The notes beneath the pieces are model-generated. The model saw only the letters and a program-made list of their open reading frames with translations, was not told the DNA's origin and did no database searches. 64,000 nt of DNA from Bacteroidota bacterium. Its GTDB lineage: Bacteria > Bacteroidota > Bacteroidia > Sphingobacteriales > Sphingobacteriaceae. The translations under genes and the position numbers were made by a program. This document shows positions 38,801 through 46,840 of the stretch, piece after piece (within the stretch, counting starts at the first letter, position 1; each line of letters starts with the position of its first letter). Location of the stretch: the NCBI GenBank assembly GCA_023450085.1, contig JAEXHI010000020.1:1-64000 (forward strand), in the 5' to 3' direction.

Positions 38801-38957
38801 TATCACTGGCGATGGTTGGTTCGTAAGTATTTCTCCCAATGGAATGGCCCAGTTAAAACAGAAATACCCTCAGCTCCTTTTGGAGCGAAGGGCCGAACGC
38901 ACCTACAACCATTCGGAATTTAGCAATAAAGAAGTCAGCAACACCCAAAAATTCTAA
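32880..38957 (+). CDS. Avs-like STAND NTPase with N-terminal Cap4/DUF4297-like nuclease
   Basis: 2025 residues from the ATG at 32880; a TTG 45 bp upstream gives an unneeded extension. N-terminal nuclease-like domain: D-R-I-D-I-G-G, F-E-A-F-A-H-Y-I-Y-Q, D55-D56, then E64-I-H-A-F-Q69-M-K71-W, the E...Q-x-K pattern of Cap4/DUF4297 dsDNA nucleases. STAND core: Walker A G285-T-P-G-S-G-K-S-T, Walker B V-D385-G-L-D388-H. It is followed by about 1500 residues of helical, TPR-like repeats, and a distinct beta-rich end (last about 250 residues). Length and order match AVAST/Avs proteins, in which the C-terminal repeats bind a phage protein (terminase or portal) and the N-terminal nuclease kills DNA. 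It is a single-gene system between other defence genes. Avs class assignment needs a profile search. Confidence 0.82.
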   Translation: MGNNKKIVAPAAGDRIDIGGKKPQFEAFAHYIYQHLLKGDLDWVKIADDKADKLDDIQFATTSEIHAFQMKWSNQSKLPAFTYANFKQLLLEMIPGWKALKAANAGSHKVLHVHMITNRPASTKDRIPDRKSNDVGSLHDFMQHVILPLKANQKITGKWIEVLALLRKDTGLSKHEFFQFMDDFYATLTFALPDLSGIKKEDAQKRDDFNKLKLFIIDEIADKKKRIHFTFSDLINELGWQYRFRTTFNHEFIVDKARYEPITATISELDAKISDFSSGYIYLSGTPGSGKSTLLTQWSKDSSHIVVRYYAFSNTSISQNFSDRGEAEKLYFDLVVQLNAFHYTKPQTILPHHDEAYLRGIFFKQLDDLSEHYANTGQKTLIIVDGLDHIPREYQTTKSLLRNLPSPESIPEGVLLVLGSQTFEIDNLQPDVKAQFRNGGRSIAIQALNLRAVRNYLQKHEPALSLSDDEMEKIYHLSNGHPLQLTYVAEELSSYPQEKSTILAREGNYQSIEDYYFKIWGELSEFDRLHDALALMARIQGEIKLDFVSEWALDQKTLTAFRSKAMHLFSRSTNILVFFHNSFRQFIIRQTSLNILLDTYSKELDQSFHRKLAELYSKSVAEPQWNRLFHLYQSDQKELFLKEANRSAFTDQILSFRPIEKVIHDVRLGLNIATELNDPVVLCRFLFLLTEMEYRENNFNPINFVKEHLLINNYDIAIRYMRDDHILQSSKQFAIRISHELYLLGHADEGAKLFGLGEPAEVREEKILVDASHEFWRTTRILEDWAKSAALYYDINKLVQIIECTEITEAERAQNANVNDLKSRLFFRAARTLAQQMKWEQFDTLLEKFDLKRKNDQQLLLVLLIDTVHIARKNRLQEKEASYYARMISSFERKQCSAEQRVKIAMLIFQRTRDVGQTKRWISGVVQPQLASNDHLDRYSDLREYEHRIVLNVLLEICGMGISPTIAVPSTGRDYDNTMVSFERMLCTFASFRADVILKKFSDLPIHRIRPLIEFYYITRRINDTSRYRVDRLRNAFHAKLVATVALIGPHALKEFYTYLVQEFNDFNDKWLPMDQVNILFDLIDNGLEKKLILPTINDAAANIMRQADMAQRVNNAQTMVSRLIGIGEHVRVEYWMRRAIEESLAIGYSSDGQLNTWMDWLSRINSLEPAIARDRILFYLERLDYVRDVSDHRQYYSAGRKLLNTTLSWNFAAGVDVFTFLMENGLIYYDDAISELVRAAMVHCQKDEISFSVDLFGELLIFLSDKSYPFILRELIVSLNDIGMDDQRALVKHLIDAVHRNALDTYRDEYFAEIIRFASKAGIDAFSMGVPIGTKAAKDNDDDKNEFRFKDGSNLDEAQVLEQITDYESLKKLLTTEDSRNSYFDWHKAIQKIVGVLTKEQILDAAQIITPNNRPSALFTELSIAAHTIGEFSTSEMLADLAINHSWGSGWDKFYDGGSRINAFSALQLSKPIEGRAKAFQTFASDVLSTDRPSSYKSLIDDVLPVLVQDIDLRQIYHEIEEYTKILLANAIPDPRASLALKEVDENWRTSMFRALVYLSHFEAVPIKKEARNFMVKHLPFFEGTNIASLASSEEIDQELLCELLFGNRHDKIFLQQFEQQIAMLSNSESYTIRKVAHGLQDLLDPKSTSPTTKIITRTLSPIYSLAFSKVSKLRTIDHIDADGNIVDTDDVSILTNIVSLQAATIAGMFNFNELNIHHRLYAIMQEIAQPFVWSSVNEKAIRSKLEAVGCQMAFYRPRIEIVFRALSRMIVELADSGYVISDQSLRYFFHQDFDIARIPIAPKPFYITAIDDGKFGREEWVNALSEDHLLSIPIHREPDGWKVIAEAYSLKKMEWGYPEEIVQWQVKASRAEPGATEYYLFAGTFETTVANYPYSEDYPATANVVIVNENQMILSDRRHAWIAFNPKLASELGWTPIVGYQFAWMDTNGELTAKSTFWRSGNIQLAHKVTDGITGDGWFVSISPNGMAQLKQKYPQLLLERRAERTYNHSEFSNKEVSNTQKF

Positions 38958-38970
38958 GAGATATGACGTA

Positions 38971-38992
38971 TTTTTTTTTTTTTGGGGGGGGG
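38971..38992 (+). repeat. Homopolymer run T13-G9
   Basis: Thirteen T followed by nine G, 13 bp after the stop of the Avs-like gene. Prone to slippage and sequencing error. It lies outside coding sequence. Confidence 0.85.
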
Positions 38993-39202
38993 ACTGAGTA
39001 GACAAACCTTTTGAAATCAAAAGATTGTGGCATATTTAGATGCCATTGGATTTTTTCCTAGGATTTCGCAGTTGAGCATAATTAATCCTCACTTTCGCGT
39101 AGCAAAAGCAGTTTCGAAACGTTTATTAGTTGAAGCTCGATAGATTGGAAAAAAGTGCCTTAATTATTTGTAAGTTGGGCTAAAAAAAAGAGCTTAGTAT
39201 TT

Positions 39203-39250
39203 GGTCGGGTGGTCAGTTTGGAACGAAATGGAGGCTACTTTACCGAAATA
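39203..39250 (+). mobile_element. Relic of IS21-type multiple terminal repeats
   Basis: Two degenerate tandem motifs, GGTCAGTTTGGAACGAAAT and GGCTACTTTACCGAAAT, of the style I recall from the ends of IS21-family elements in Bacteroidota. No transposase gene is nearby. A related copy lies in opposite orientation at about 50151-50200. Recognition is from memory, so confidence is limited. Confidence 0.4.
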
Positions 39251-39331
39251 TATAGTTTATAATGTCCATGTTATTTTAAAAAGAGATATCTCACAGTAGA
39301 AATCGTAAATCTAAATGCTATTGCAGCTAAC

Positions 39332-39366
39332 AATAGATTCGATTATATTAGCTAATCGAATCTATT
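39332..39366. promoter_or_regulatory. Perfect 14-bp inverted repeat upstream of rdrA
   Basis: AATAGATTCGATTA (39332-39345), 7-nt spacer, exact complement at 39353-39366, 118 bp before the rdrA start. There is no T run directly after it, so an operator or mRNA leader structure is as likely as a terminator for the upstream gene. Confidence 0.5.
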
Positions 39367-39483
39367 AGAAATTAACTTAACGCTCAATATCTGCTCCTAT
39401 GCCATTCCTATCTTTTTTTTAAAAAAATCAAGCCTAAACCTGAATGGCAATTTTGAAAAAGAAAATCTTAAATTATTCCAAAC

Positions 39484-42261
39484 ATGACTCCAGAAACCAT
39501 ATCCTCGGAAGTAAGCATAGTACTCGAAGACAGTAGCCATGCTAAAAATTTCACGCAAGAAACTTCTATACATCAATTCGAGTATAACCAAATTACAAGG
39601 TTTATTGATGATTTAATTCCGAAAGAATTGGAGGAAAAAAGCAAAAAATATCTACACAACACCATCACTGTTTTAGGTACGAGAGGGAGCGGAAAAACCT
39701 CTTTCTTACTGACGCTTCGACAAGCATATAAGTCCCATAAAAGATTAAAAGTGTTGCAGATTATAGACCCTACGCTTATTGAAGACAAAGGGCATGTATT
39801 TGTAAATATAATCGCTGCAATCAGAACTGAAGTTTTTGAAGCACTTGAAGCTAAGGAACAGAATAACGAAACCCGAGAACTAAGAAAAGAATGGAGACAT
39901 TCAATGATGGCATTAGCTGCAGGGTTGCCGTCCATCGATGGTATGGGAAGTACCGCACAAGAAAGTTGGCAAGATCCCGAATATGTCTTAGATAAAGGTC
40001 TTACAAATGTGTACTCCGCATTAAATTTGGCCAAAAACTTCGACAATTTCCTGAAAATTTCGTTAAGTATTATTGAAAGAACCTCTTTCCTTTTAATTTT
40101 TGACGACATTGATGTAGACGCTACTAAAGGGTGGGCAGTTTTGGAGACCATCAGAAAGTACTTCACTACCTCGAGGTTGATCACAATACTCAGTGGAGAC
40201 TTAAAATTATACTCTCTAGTCGTGAGGCAGAAGAAATGGAAAAATTTCGGAGCCGAAATTTTAAAATATGAAGGTCAAAATCCGGATAAACTTGCATATT
40301 TCAATAATATGGTGACCGAACTTGAATCGCAATATCTTCAAAAAATCATGCAACCCAAGTTCCGCATTCATTTGTTATCCCTACAAGAAAAAAAGCTGAT
40401 CAACAGACTTCCCAAAATCATTGTAAAGGAAAGTTCCAGAGATGAAAAAGGCAATGAGATACAAGAGCTTTACAGCCATATTTTCAATCGGTTCGGCATA
40501 AGAAATATAGGACAGACTGAAGTATTCAATACTTTTATACTAAGTCAGCCCTTCAGGACGCAAGTACAATTTGCTTCAATCATGGACAATAAGATGATTG
40601 ACCGAAAATCAACGAATTTTCTCACCATGAGTAATAGCGAGAAGATTACAGACATCTTTCTATCAGATCTTTTAGAACAAGAAATAGACGTTAACCTTGC
40701 TAACAGTACTTCTAAATTCTTGAACAGTATCGCACTTAGATTTCTGTTGAAACGTAATCAGTTGAAAGACCTCTACCAACTTCAGCCTTCTACAACCGAC
40801 AGTTCTCTGAACGCTTGCCTATTATCACTTAATCTACTGATTTCTAAATCTTTGCTAGAATCCAGTTTTCATCTTTCATTTGATTATTTTATAAAGATAG
40901 GCTATACACGCAACCTATTAAATCATTTAAATGAACGTGCGAGAGGTAACGAACCAAACCTGAATGATCTTTGTGAAAAAAGTGGACTTTTCCATGATGG
41001 GGTGCTAAGAGACACTGTAGGTAAAATGAATGCCTATTTAATTGGCAGCACACAAGCTAGGAGCTACAGAACGGACCACACGTTGTTCAATATAAGTTTG
41101 TTGGGGTTGAATGGTCCGGCAAAAAGAAAAATTGTGGATAGACTAGATTATATTTTTCCAAATGCAGGTTCGATTAAATCCATCTTAGGAACACTTCCAT
41201 CCTATTCAGCAGTTTTCAGTTTTAAGAACTCTTCTACGGTAGGTTATTCGATTTATCTAGTAATTGCCGCAATCGGCGAGTTGGTCAGAATATATGAGAA
41301 TCAATCAGATCTTCCCAATAGTGATCACCTCAGATTACAGTTATGTTCCACACTCATGGAACTTTCTCAACATCGTCAATATCCAGCTCCAGATTTTAGA
41401 ACAGGTGGAAGTGCGAACAACCCGAATGAAGACAAGGACATTGAAGAGGAAATTGATTTCGACGATTTAAGTTCAGGAAGTGAAACGGATCAGGAAACTA
41501 CAGATTTTATTACTGGATTAATTAGTTGGTTAGAAAAAATTCCGAGAACAGCAATTGCTCCCCATGTGTTGGGAAAGGTATCTACCCGTTTTTACTATGC
41601 ACTTCAAAACATATTTGACCGAAGAGCTGCAGGTCTGCCATTAGGAGAATTGTTCCATTACCAAACGGTAGCTTTTATGAATGCCATTCTAATTGAAGAT
41701 ATAAGGGAGAACCTCGCTGATTCGAGCTATCTAAATATCAACAACACTAACTTTTCTGACAAACTATTAATTTCAAATATCCAAAAGACACTCAAACGAA
41801 AAGACATTGATTCTAAAATCGAAGTTTTGGCATATTCACAATGGATGTTATCCTGTCCCATCCTAAGAGGATATCTTCGCGATGGCAAGGAAAGTGGCCT
41901 AACAGAAGCCTTAGAGAAATTTTCAGGCACTAAAAATAAGGTTTTCCTCTCAATTACGGACCTACTAAACCAAGTCGCACTTGAAGGAAATCAAAATCGA
42001 GAGGAAAATACATTGAGTAGAAGGAGGCTATCGAATGAGCAACTTGCAAAGAAGGGTAATGAAAAACTTCTTATAAGCAAGATAAAGTTAGAACTTGGTA
42101 ATATCCTACCATTAATTCAAGATAAAAACATTGGTGAAATGGCTCGAAGAAATGAGGCTTTGAAAAGAATAGTGCCGAACCTTTTTCCACACGACGAAAG
42201 TTACTCGAATAAGGCCCGTGATTTACGTACTAGACTAAAAAAATTAGGCTTGACTGAATGA
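39484..42261 (+). CDS. rdrA: RADAR system ATPase RdrA
   Basis: 925 residues. AAA-type P-loop ATPase of the RADAR anti-phage system, which with RdrB deaminates adenosine (in RNA or nucleotides) upon infection. Seen: L-G-T-R-G-S-G-K71-T-S-F-L (Walker A, residues 64-75), L-L-I-F-D207-D208-I-D-V-D (Walker B) and the sensor-like T-I-L-S-G-D. A long helical C-terminal half follows, containing an acidic low-complexity insert (D-I-E-E-E-I-D-F-D-D-L near residue 660). Length matches known RdrA proteins (about 900). The stop overlaps the rdrB start by four bases (ATGA), so both are made in fixed ratio. Pairing with the deaminase makes the call strong. Confidence 0.92.
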   Translation: MTPETISSEVSIVLEDSSHAKNFTQETSIHQFEYNQITRFIDDLIPKELEEKSKKYLHNTITVLGTRGSGKTSFLLTLRQAYKSHKRLKVLQIIDPTLIEDKGHVFVNIIAAIRTEVFEALEAKEQNNETRELRKEWRHSMMALAAGLPSIDGMGSTAQESWQDPEYVLDKGLTNVYSALNLAKNFDNFLKISLSIIERTSFLLIFDDIDVDATKGWAVLETIRKYFTTSRLITILSGDLKLYSLVVRQKKWKNFGAEILKYEGQNPDKLAYFNNMVTELESQYLQKIMQPKFRIHLLSLQEKKLINRLPKIIVKESSRDEKGNEIQELYSHIFNRFGIRNIGQTEVFNTFILSQPFRTQVQFASIMDNKMIDRKSTNFLTMSNSEKITDIFLSDLLEQEIDVNLANSTSKFLNSIALRFLLKRNQLKDLYQLQPSTTDSSLNACLLSLNLLISKSLLESSFHLSFDYFIKIGYTRNLLNHLNERARGNEPNLNDLCEKSGLFHDGVLRDTVGKMNAYLIGSTQARSYRTDHTLFNISLLGLNGPAKRKIVDRLDYIFPNAGSIKSILGTLPSYSAVFSFKNSSTVGYSIYLVIAAIGELVRIYENQSDLPNSDHLRLQLCSTLMELSQHRQYPAPDFRTGGSANNPNEDKDIEEEIDFDDLSSGSETDQETTDFITGLISWLEKIPRTAIAPHVLGKVSTRFYYALQNIFDRRAAGLPLGELFHYQTVAFMNAILIEDIRENLADSSYLNINNTNFSDKLLISNIQKTLKRKDIDSKIEVLAYSQWMLSCPILRGYLRDGKESGLTEALEKFSGTKNKVFLSITDLLNQVALEGNQNREENTLSRRRLSNEQLAKKGNEKLLISKIKLELGNILPLIQDKNIGEMARRNEALKRIVPNLFPHDESYSNKARDLRTRLKKLGLTE

Positions 42262-44621
42262 TGCTAAAGTTTTTGTTGAATGATGAGGAGTCACTTGAAA
42301 GATATCTCAATGTAAAAGTAGTTGACCTGGCCGGAATTAAAAGGCGGATGCTAAAATCCGCACGAAAAACGGATTACAGAATTACAGATAGCCATCTTTT
42401 CCTGCAAGCTGAAATGACGTTTTCAAACATCGGAAGTGTCCCAGACGTATTTACTAAAGGTCTGCCCTGGATATCAAATCAATTTATTGGCGAGGATAAT
42501 AAAAAGCTATTCATTCTAAAGGATATGCAAAACTCCTATCAGGAAATTTTAACATATCTAACGCCTTTAGTGCTACAGGCAGGGAAATTATTTACGTATC
42601 TAACGCCAGATTATGATCCAAAAATCTTTTTCCACGATTTTATATTACCCAATAATAGATATACCGCAATTCTAAGTGAACGTATACCTAAAATCGATTC
42701 GTTTATAGAAAATGATGGCGGGCTACACGATTTGCATATCCATCTGAATGGCTCTCTAGAAACCGACACGGTATGGCAGGACTTTCTAGCAGACCCCGAT
42801 TATGTCCGTAGGGAAATAAAAAAAGCTTTTGATAATAAGGAAAAGGTGAAGCAACAATTTGAACAAGAATCCACGCTGCTTGAACCACAGAAATATCAAC
42901 GTCTGCTCAGAATCGCTCAATACCTTAGGGAAATATTCTACTATTCTTTGTATCCAAGTGGAAAGAGTCAACCAATACCGAAGTTAGCTTGGTTAATGGA
43001 GCAAGTTGACAATGAAAAGGCTAAACATGACTACAAACATCCTTTTCTATATTTGATTGATGAAGATCAAAATGAAAAATTTGTCCACCTGCCCTCCGTT
43101 GAATGCTTAATGTATGTGCTAATACTGGATAAACTGAAAGAAAAAGGCGATGAAACGCTTGCAGGACTTTTCCATTTTTATCTATTGATACTTGGACTTA
43201 CAAACCGGTTTTTGGTACAACAAATTCATCAACATGGATTTGAACAGTTTCAGAAGATTACGATTAACAGCTTTAGACAAGGTAGTGAAAAAACATACTT
43301 TCGCAGATTTTTTCAGTTTCACGGCAACAATTTGAACAACCTAAAATTCTTAGAGGGACGTTTTGCGCCAAAAAAGGATGGTAATGAACTTTTAAAAATA
43401 GCCAGCGAGATTTTGAGTGGATGGAAAAGTTTCCAAAAAGAAGTCACTTTGCAAAAAGATAATGAGCCTAAGCCAATTACAGAAAACTCACTAAAATTAA
43501 TAGCGCACTATATCAAAGAAGCCGACAAGGACTTGGACGAATATATCAGACATAACAGTTTAAGACGCAGGTTAGTTAGTGAGTCAAGAGCAATTTCAAA
43601 ACTAATGGAAGAAAATGAGGCTTTTAGGGATAATTTGACTGGCCTAGATGCGGCATCAAGTGAATTCGATACTCCGCCAGAAGTTTTCGCACCAGCATTT
43701 AGAATTGTTAAGAAATCAATACTTCCAAAAAGAACATTTCATGCTGGCGAAGATTTTTATCACCTTATAAGTGGTCTAAGGGCTATTTTCGAAGCGATTA
43801 CTTTCTGTGGGCTCAAAGAAAGCGACAGAATCGGTCATGCGACCGCAACTGGAATACATGCAGGTCAGTGGTGCAACATCGTTGGAAAAAAAATATTGAT
43901 TCCGCAAGGCGAATACTTGGATAACCTTTTATTCTGCCGTTACCTTATCAATAACAACCAGTTGGCAACCTTTTTACCGGATTTAGGAAAAATCGAAAAT
44001 AAAATTTCGTCCTTATTTGTAGAAGTTTATGGTACGAACGATAGTGTCGATGACTATGAAGCATCTTGGCTGATGAGAGATATATGTCCATTGCACGCCA
44101 ATCATAAAGATCATCTACAGGCGTCCCAATTAAAATATTTCGATCCAAACGAATGGGATTACATTGAGAGTAAAATTGATCGTAAAAGTCGTGATTTTAC
44201 ACTATTTCAAAAATATCATGAACTACCGTACAGGAAAAAGTATGAAATGATTATTGAAATCGAGACAGAAGATTTTTTTGACAGAGATAAAATGACGCAG
44301 CTTCAGTTGGCTGTCCTAAAAATAATGAGCGAAAAAGGCATCATAATCGAGACCCTACCGACAAGTAACGTGAGGATTGGGATACACAAGGATTTTTCAA
44401 CTTATCATTTTTTCCGATGGATTCAGTGGGCTAGAAAGGGACACGCTGTACCAAAAATAGTTCTTGGATCCGATGACACTGGAATATTTGCTACCAATAT
44501 TTATAATGAATATGCGAACATTTACGGGCATTTGAACGATCAAGAAGATTGTACTGACACACAGAGGGAAAAAATAATGGATGACCTTTATAATAATAGT
44601 CAGCATTTCAAGTTTTCCTAA
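42258..44621 (+). CDS. rdrB: RADAR system adenosine deaminase RdrB
   Basis: 787 residues. Metal-dependent deaminase of the adenosine deaminase superfamily, enlarged by RdrB-specific insertions. Active-site set seen: D-L-H160-I-H162-L-N-G-S (metal), F-H495-A-G-E498-D (metal and catalytic Glu), D-R-I-G-H527-A (catalytic His), L-G-S-D739-D740-T-G (metal/substrate). All residues needed for catalysis are present. Known RdrB forms a dodecameric shell that docks RdrA rings; size agrees. It starts within the last codons of rdrA. Product in cells is inosine or inosine nucleotides according to published RADAR work. No rdrC/rdrD-like membrane partner is seen immediately after. Confidence 0.93.
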   Translation: MMLKFLLNDEESLERYLNVKVVDLAGIKRRMLKSARKTDYRITDSHLFLQAEMTFSNIGSVPDVFTKGLPWISNQFIGEDNKKLFILKDMQNSYQEILTYLTPLVLQAGKLFTYLTPDYDPKIFFHDFILPNNRYTAILSERIPKIDSFIENDGGLHDLHIHLNGSLETDTVWQDFLADPDYVRREIKKAFDNKEKVKQQFEQESTLLEPQKYQRLLRIAQYLREIFYYSLYPSGKSQPIPKLAWLMEQVDNEKAKHDYKHPFLYLIDEDQNEKFVHLPSVECLMYVLILDKLKEKGDETLAGLFHFYLLILGLTNRFLVQQIHQHGFEQFQKITINSFRQGSEKTYFRRFFQFHGNNLNNLKFLEGRFAPKKDGNELLKIASEILSGWKSFQKEVTLQKDNEPKPITENSLKLIAHYIKEADKDLDEYIRHNSLRRRLVSESRAISKLMEENEAFRDNLTGLDAASSEFDTPPEVFAPAFRIVKKSILPKRTFHAGEDFYHLISGLRAIFEAITFCGLKESDRIGHATATGIHAGQWCNIVGKKILIPQGEYLDNLLFCRYLINNNQLATFLPDLGKIENKISSLFVEVYGTNDSVDDYEASWLMRDICPLHANHKDHLQASQLKYFDPNEWDYIESKIDRKSRDFTLFQKYHELPYRKKYEMIIEIETEDFFDRDKMTQLQLAVLKIMSEKGIIIETLPTSNVRIGIHKDFSTYHFFRWIQWARKGHAVPKIVLGSDDTGIFATNIYNEYANIYGHLNDQEDCTDTQREKIMDDLYNNSQHFKFS

Positions 44622-45068
44622 CCATCATCCGATAATGAAAAAGTCCAACATGAGATTTTACTAGCAGGGCTTTATATAACCAAACCTTAAATAGCTCACT
44701 AACAAAAAAAATGCCCACAATTGCAGGGTGATCTCAATCATAAAAAACAAGTGGCTTAACAAACTTTTCATCTGAGCAATTAAAAGACAATCATCAACGA
44801 ATGTAGAAACATGGAGATTTCGCATATTCAACTCTTGAAGTGCTATGAGTATCCATCATCATAGTTCCTATGATAGCATCTCGAAAAAAAAATTTAAAGA
44901 ATATTCAGTCAAAATCTTAATAATGCAGCATCCGTTCCAAATATATGTGTAAAAGAAGACAAGCACTTTGGGCTTTGCAGACCGAAATCGTGAATTGAAA
45001 AAAATCCAACTTTACAGAAATTTTAATTGTCTCTGTCTTTTACTAGATTCGGGAAAGCAAATCCAACA
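44622..45068. other. Gap after RADAR, no gene recognised
   Basis: AT-rich sequence between rdrB and the PIN-domain gene. Short frames here have no start context, motif or signal peptide. No clear terminator or repeat was found. Confidence 0.6.
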
Positions 45069-46409
45069 ATGGCAAAAAACTTTCTTTTTCTTGACACAAA
45101 TATCCTCCTCCATTGTAAATCACCAAGGGAAATCAATTGGAAAAATTACGTAGAAGGTCCTTGTATCATGGTAATTGCCCCTATCGTTATCGATGAAATA
45201 GACAAGCACAAGCGTAACTCTAAAAAAAAGATAGCCACCAGGGCTAGATCCATCACCAAGCTTTTTGAGCAGATTATGGATAAAGAAGATCCTGATTGGA
45301 TCCTTATTGACAAAAGACCCACATCTGCAACATTTTCAGAAAATAGCCTTGAGAAATCTGAACAGGACGATTGCCTGTTGGCGGCGATATTGGAGTTTTC
45401 TCCTGAAAATATTGACGACCAAAAAATATTGATTAGTGAAGATTTTGGCCCTAGGCTGAAAGCAAAAAACCTCAATATCAAAACGATAAAGCTATCAGAT
45501 AGCGAATTGCTTGCAGAGGAACCCGATGAACTCGAAATCAGATTACAAAAATTGGTCAGAGAGAATAATGAGTTGAAAAACCGCGTTCCTAAAGTTGATT
45601 TGTTCCTTGGAGATAAAAGCAAGTACGTCAATTTTCCTGAGTTTCAAGGAACAGTGACGTTCGATCAATATTGCGCCCGCAAGATGCAGGAGCTGAAAAA
45701 AAAGCATACCTACCACAAAATTCCTTTTAAAATGCCCACTCAGAGAGACCTAATATTTCAGAGCAACCTTATGGAAAGCATGATGTATACTGAAAGTAAA
45801 AGATATAATGAAGATCTTGACTGTTTTTTTGAAGATTATCAGCATGAATACCTCCCTCTAGTCCACAACTGGCATATCCGTCGACTTTTGTCAATCGAGA
45901 TCCAATTAGAAATTTATAACGAGGGACATGTTCCCGCAGAGAATATTGATCTACGTCTTAGGTTTCCCGAGGGAATTAATATCGAACTTGCCGACACTTT
46001 CAATCCACTTCCGCTTTCTCCTGTACCTCCTGAGAAACCACTTCCATTTAACGAGCTTATCATGAAAGTTAATAAGCTGCAAAACGAATTATCGTCCCAT
46101 GTGCCGTCCACACCATCTTTATCGAAGCCTTGGATATCAATTCAAAAGGTAAATGGCTTACATGTAGACATGAAGTGCAACTACCTGAAACATCATCAAT
46201 CGTATAAGTTTAGTAAGCTTGCCCTAAGTTTCCAAACACTAGACGATATGAAGGGCTTTGAATTTGAATACGAGTTGATGATTGCCAATGCCCCCAAACT
46301 GTCCAACGGCAAGCTGCAGGTAAACTTTGTTCCAACATCAACTAAGACGGCAGTTCCTTTCAGCAAATCCCTTGATAAATTTCTGGATTACCCACATAAC
46401 CTGCAGTAA
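45069..46409 (+). CDS. PIN-domain protein
   Basis: 446 residues from the ATG at 45069; the alternative TTG at 45027 adds 14 residues without function. The N-terminal PIN domain has all acidic positions: F-L-D9-T-N-I-L-L, I-V-I-D-E-I-D-K-H-K, E-Q-D-D-C-L-L-A-A-I and L-I-S-E-D-F-G-P-R-L-K-A-K. The fold is that of single-strand-specific ribonucleases. After a short coiled coil (L-V-R-E-N-N-E-L-K-N) comes a 270-residue domain with beta-rich character and no recognised family. It stands between RADAR and the integrase genes, so it is island cargo: probably a toxin-like RNase or defence accessory. Whether it acts with RADAR is unknown. Confidence 0.78.
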   Translation: MAKNFLFLDTNILLHCKSPREINWKNYVEGPCIMVIAPIVIDEIDKHKRNSKKKIATRARSITKLFEQIMDKEDPDWILIDKRPTSATFSENSLEKSEQDDCLLAAILEFSPENIDDQKILISEDFGPRLKAKNLNIKTIKLSDSELLAEEPDELEIRLQKLVRENNELKNRVPKVDLFLGDKSKYVNFPEFQGTVTFDQYCARKMQELKKKHTYHKIPFKMPTQRDLIFQSNLMESMMYTESKRYNEDLDCFFEDYQHEYLPLVHNWHIRRLLSIEIQLEIYNEGHVPAENIDLRLRFPEGINIELADTFNPLPLSPVPPEKPLPFNELIMKVNKLQNELSSHVPSTPSLSKPWISIQKVNGLHVDMKCNYLKHHQSYKFSKLALSFQTLDDMKGFEFEYELMIANAPKLSNGKLQVNFVPTSTKTAVPFSKSLDKFLDYPHNLQ

Positions 46410-46487
46410 ATATCGAAAACAATTGATTGATATCTCAAACAAAATTGTCACATAACTAAAACTGATTAGTGTTTATAAACCCAATAG

Positions 46488-46730
46488 TTAAAGATTTAGG
46501 CCGTATATCTCTAGCTGTTTTTTAGCTTTCAAAGTCTCTGCAAGTCCAAGTGTATATTTATTAAACTGCCTTTCAATATCTGTCTTAGGTCGACTATAGA
46601 TATGCATTTTTAGATAATGCTTTCTGGTTAATTTTCCAGTTTTTGGATTTTCAATAGGTGGATAAATATCTAAATACAAAGCAATCCTGCCATTGCCAAT
46701 TTGTTTTTGCCTTAATGTCACTCTTCTCAT
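46488..46730 (-). pseudogene. Orphan arm-binding domain of a tyrosine integrase
   Basis: 80 residues that align along their length with the first 80 of the intact integrase next door: R-V-T-(L/I)-R, I-x-x-(G/A)-R, Y-L-D-x-x-P-P-I-x-N-P, G-K-(L/F)-x-R-K-x-Y-L-K, D-(I/R)-x-x-x-N-K. There is no core-binding or catalytic domain; the frame ends after residue 80. It is best read as the remnant of a second, related integrase, though an expressed mini-protein occupying arm sites cannot be excluded. The fragment lies 110 bp downstream of the intact integrase gene on the same strand. Confidence 0.7.
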
Positions 46731-46840
46731 ATCCTTCTCACAAATTTAAACTACTAACAAATCTAATTCCCTACAGAAATCCTCCGTAAGTGCTCACTTC
46801 TAAATATACGATTTTAAACGCGTTTGAAAAATAGCATCTT

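Noticed and set aside
39573..40184. 203-codon minus-strand frame inside rdrA
   Set aside because: Shadow of rdrA; serine-rich antisense translation typical of such frames.
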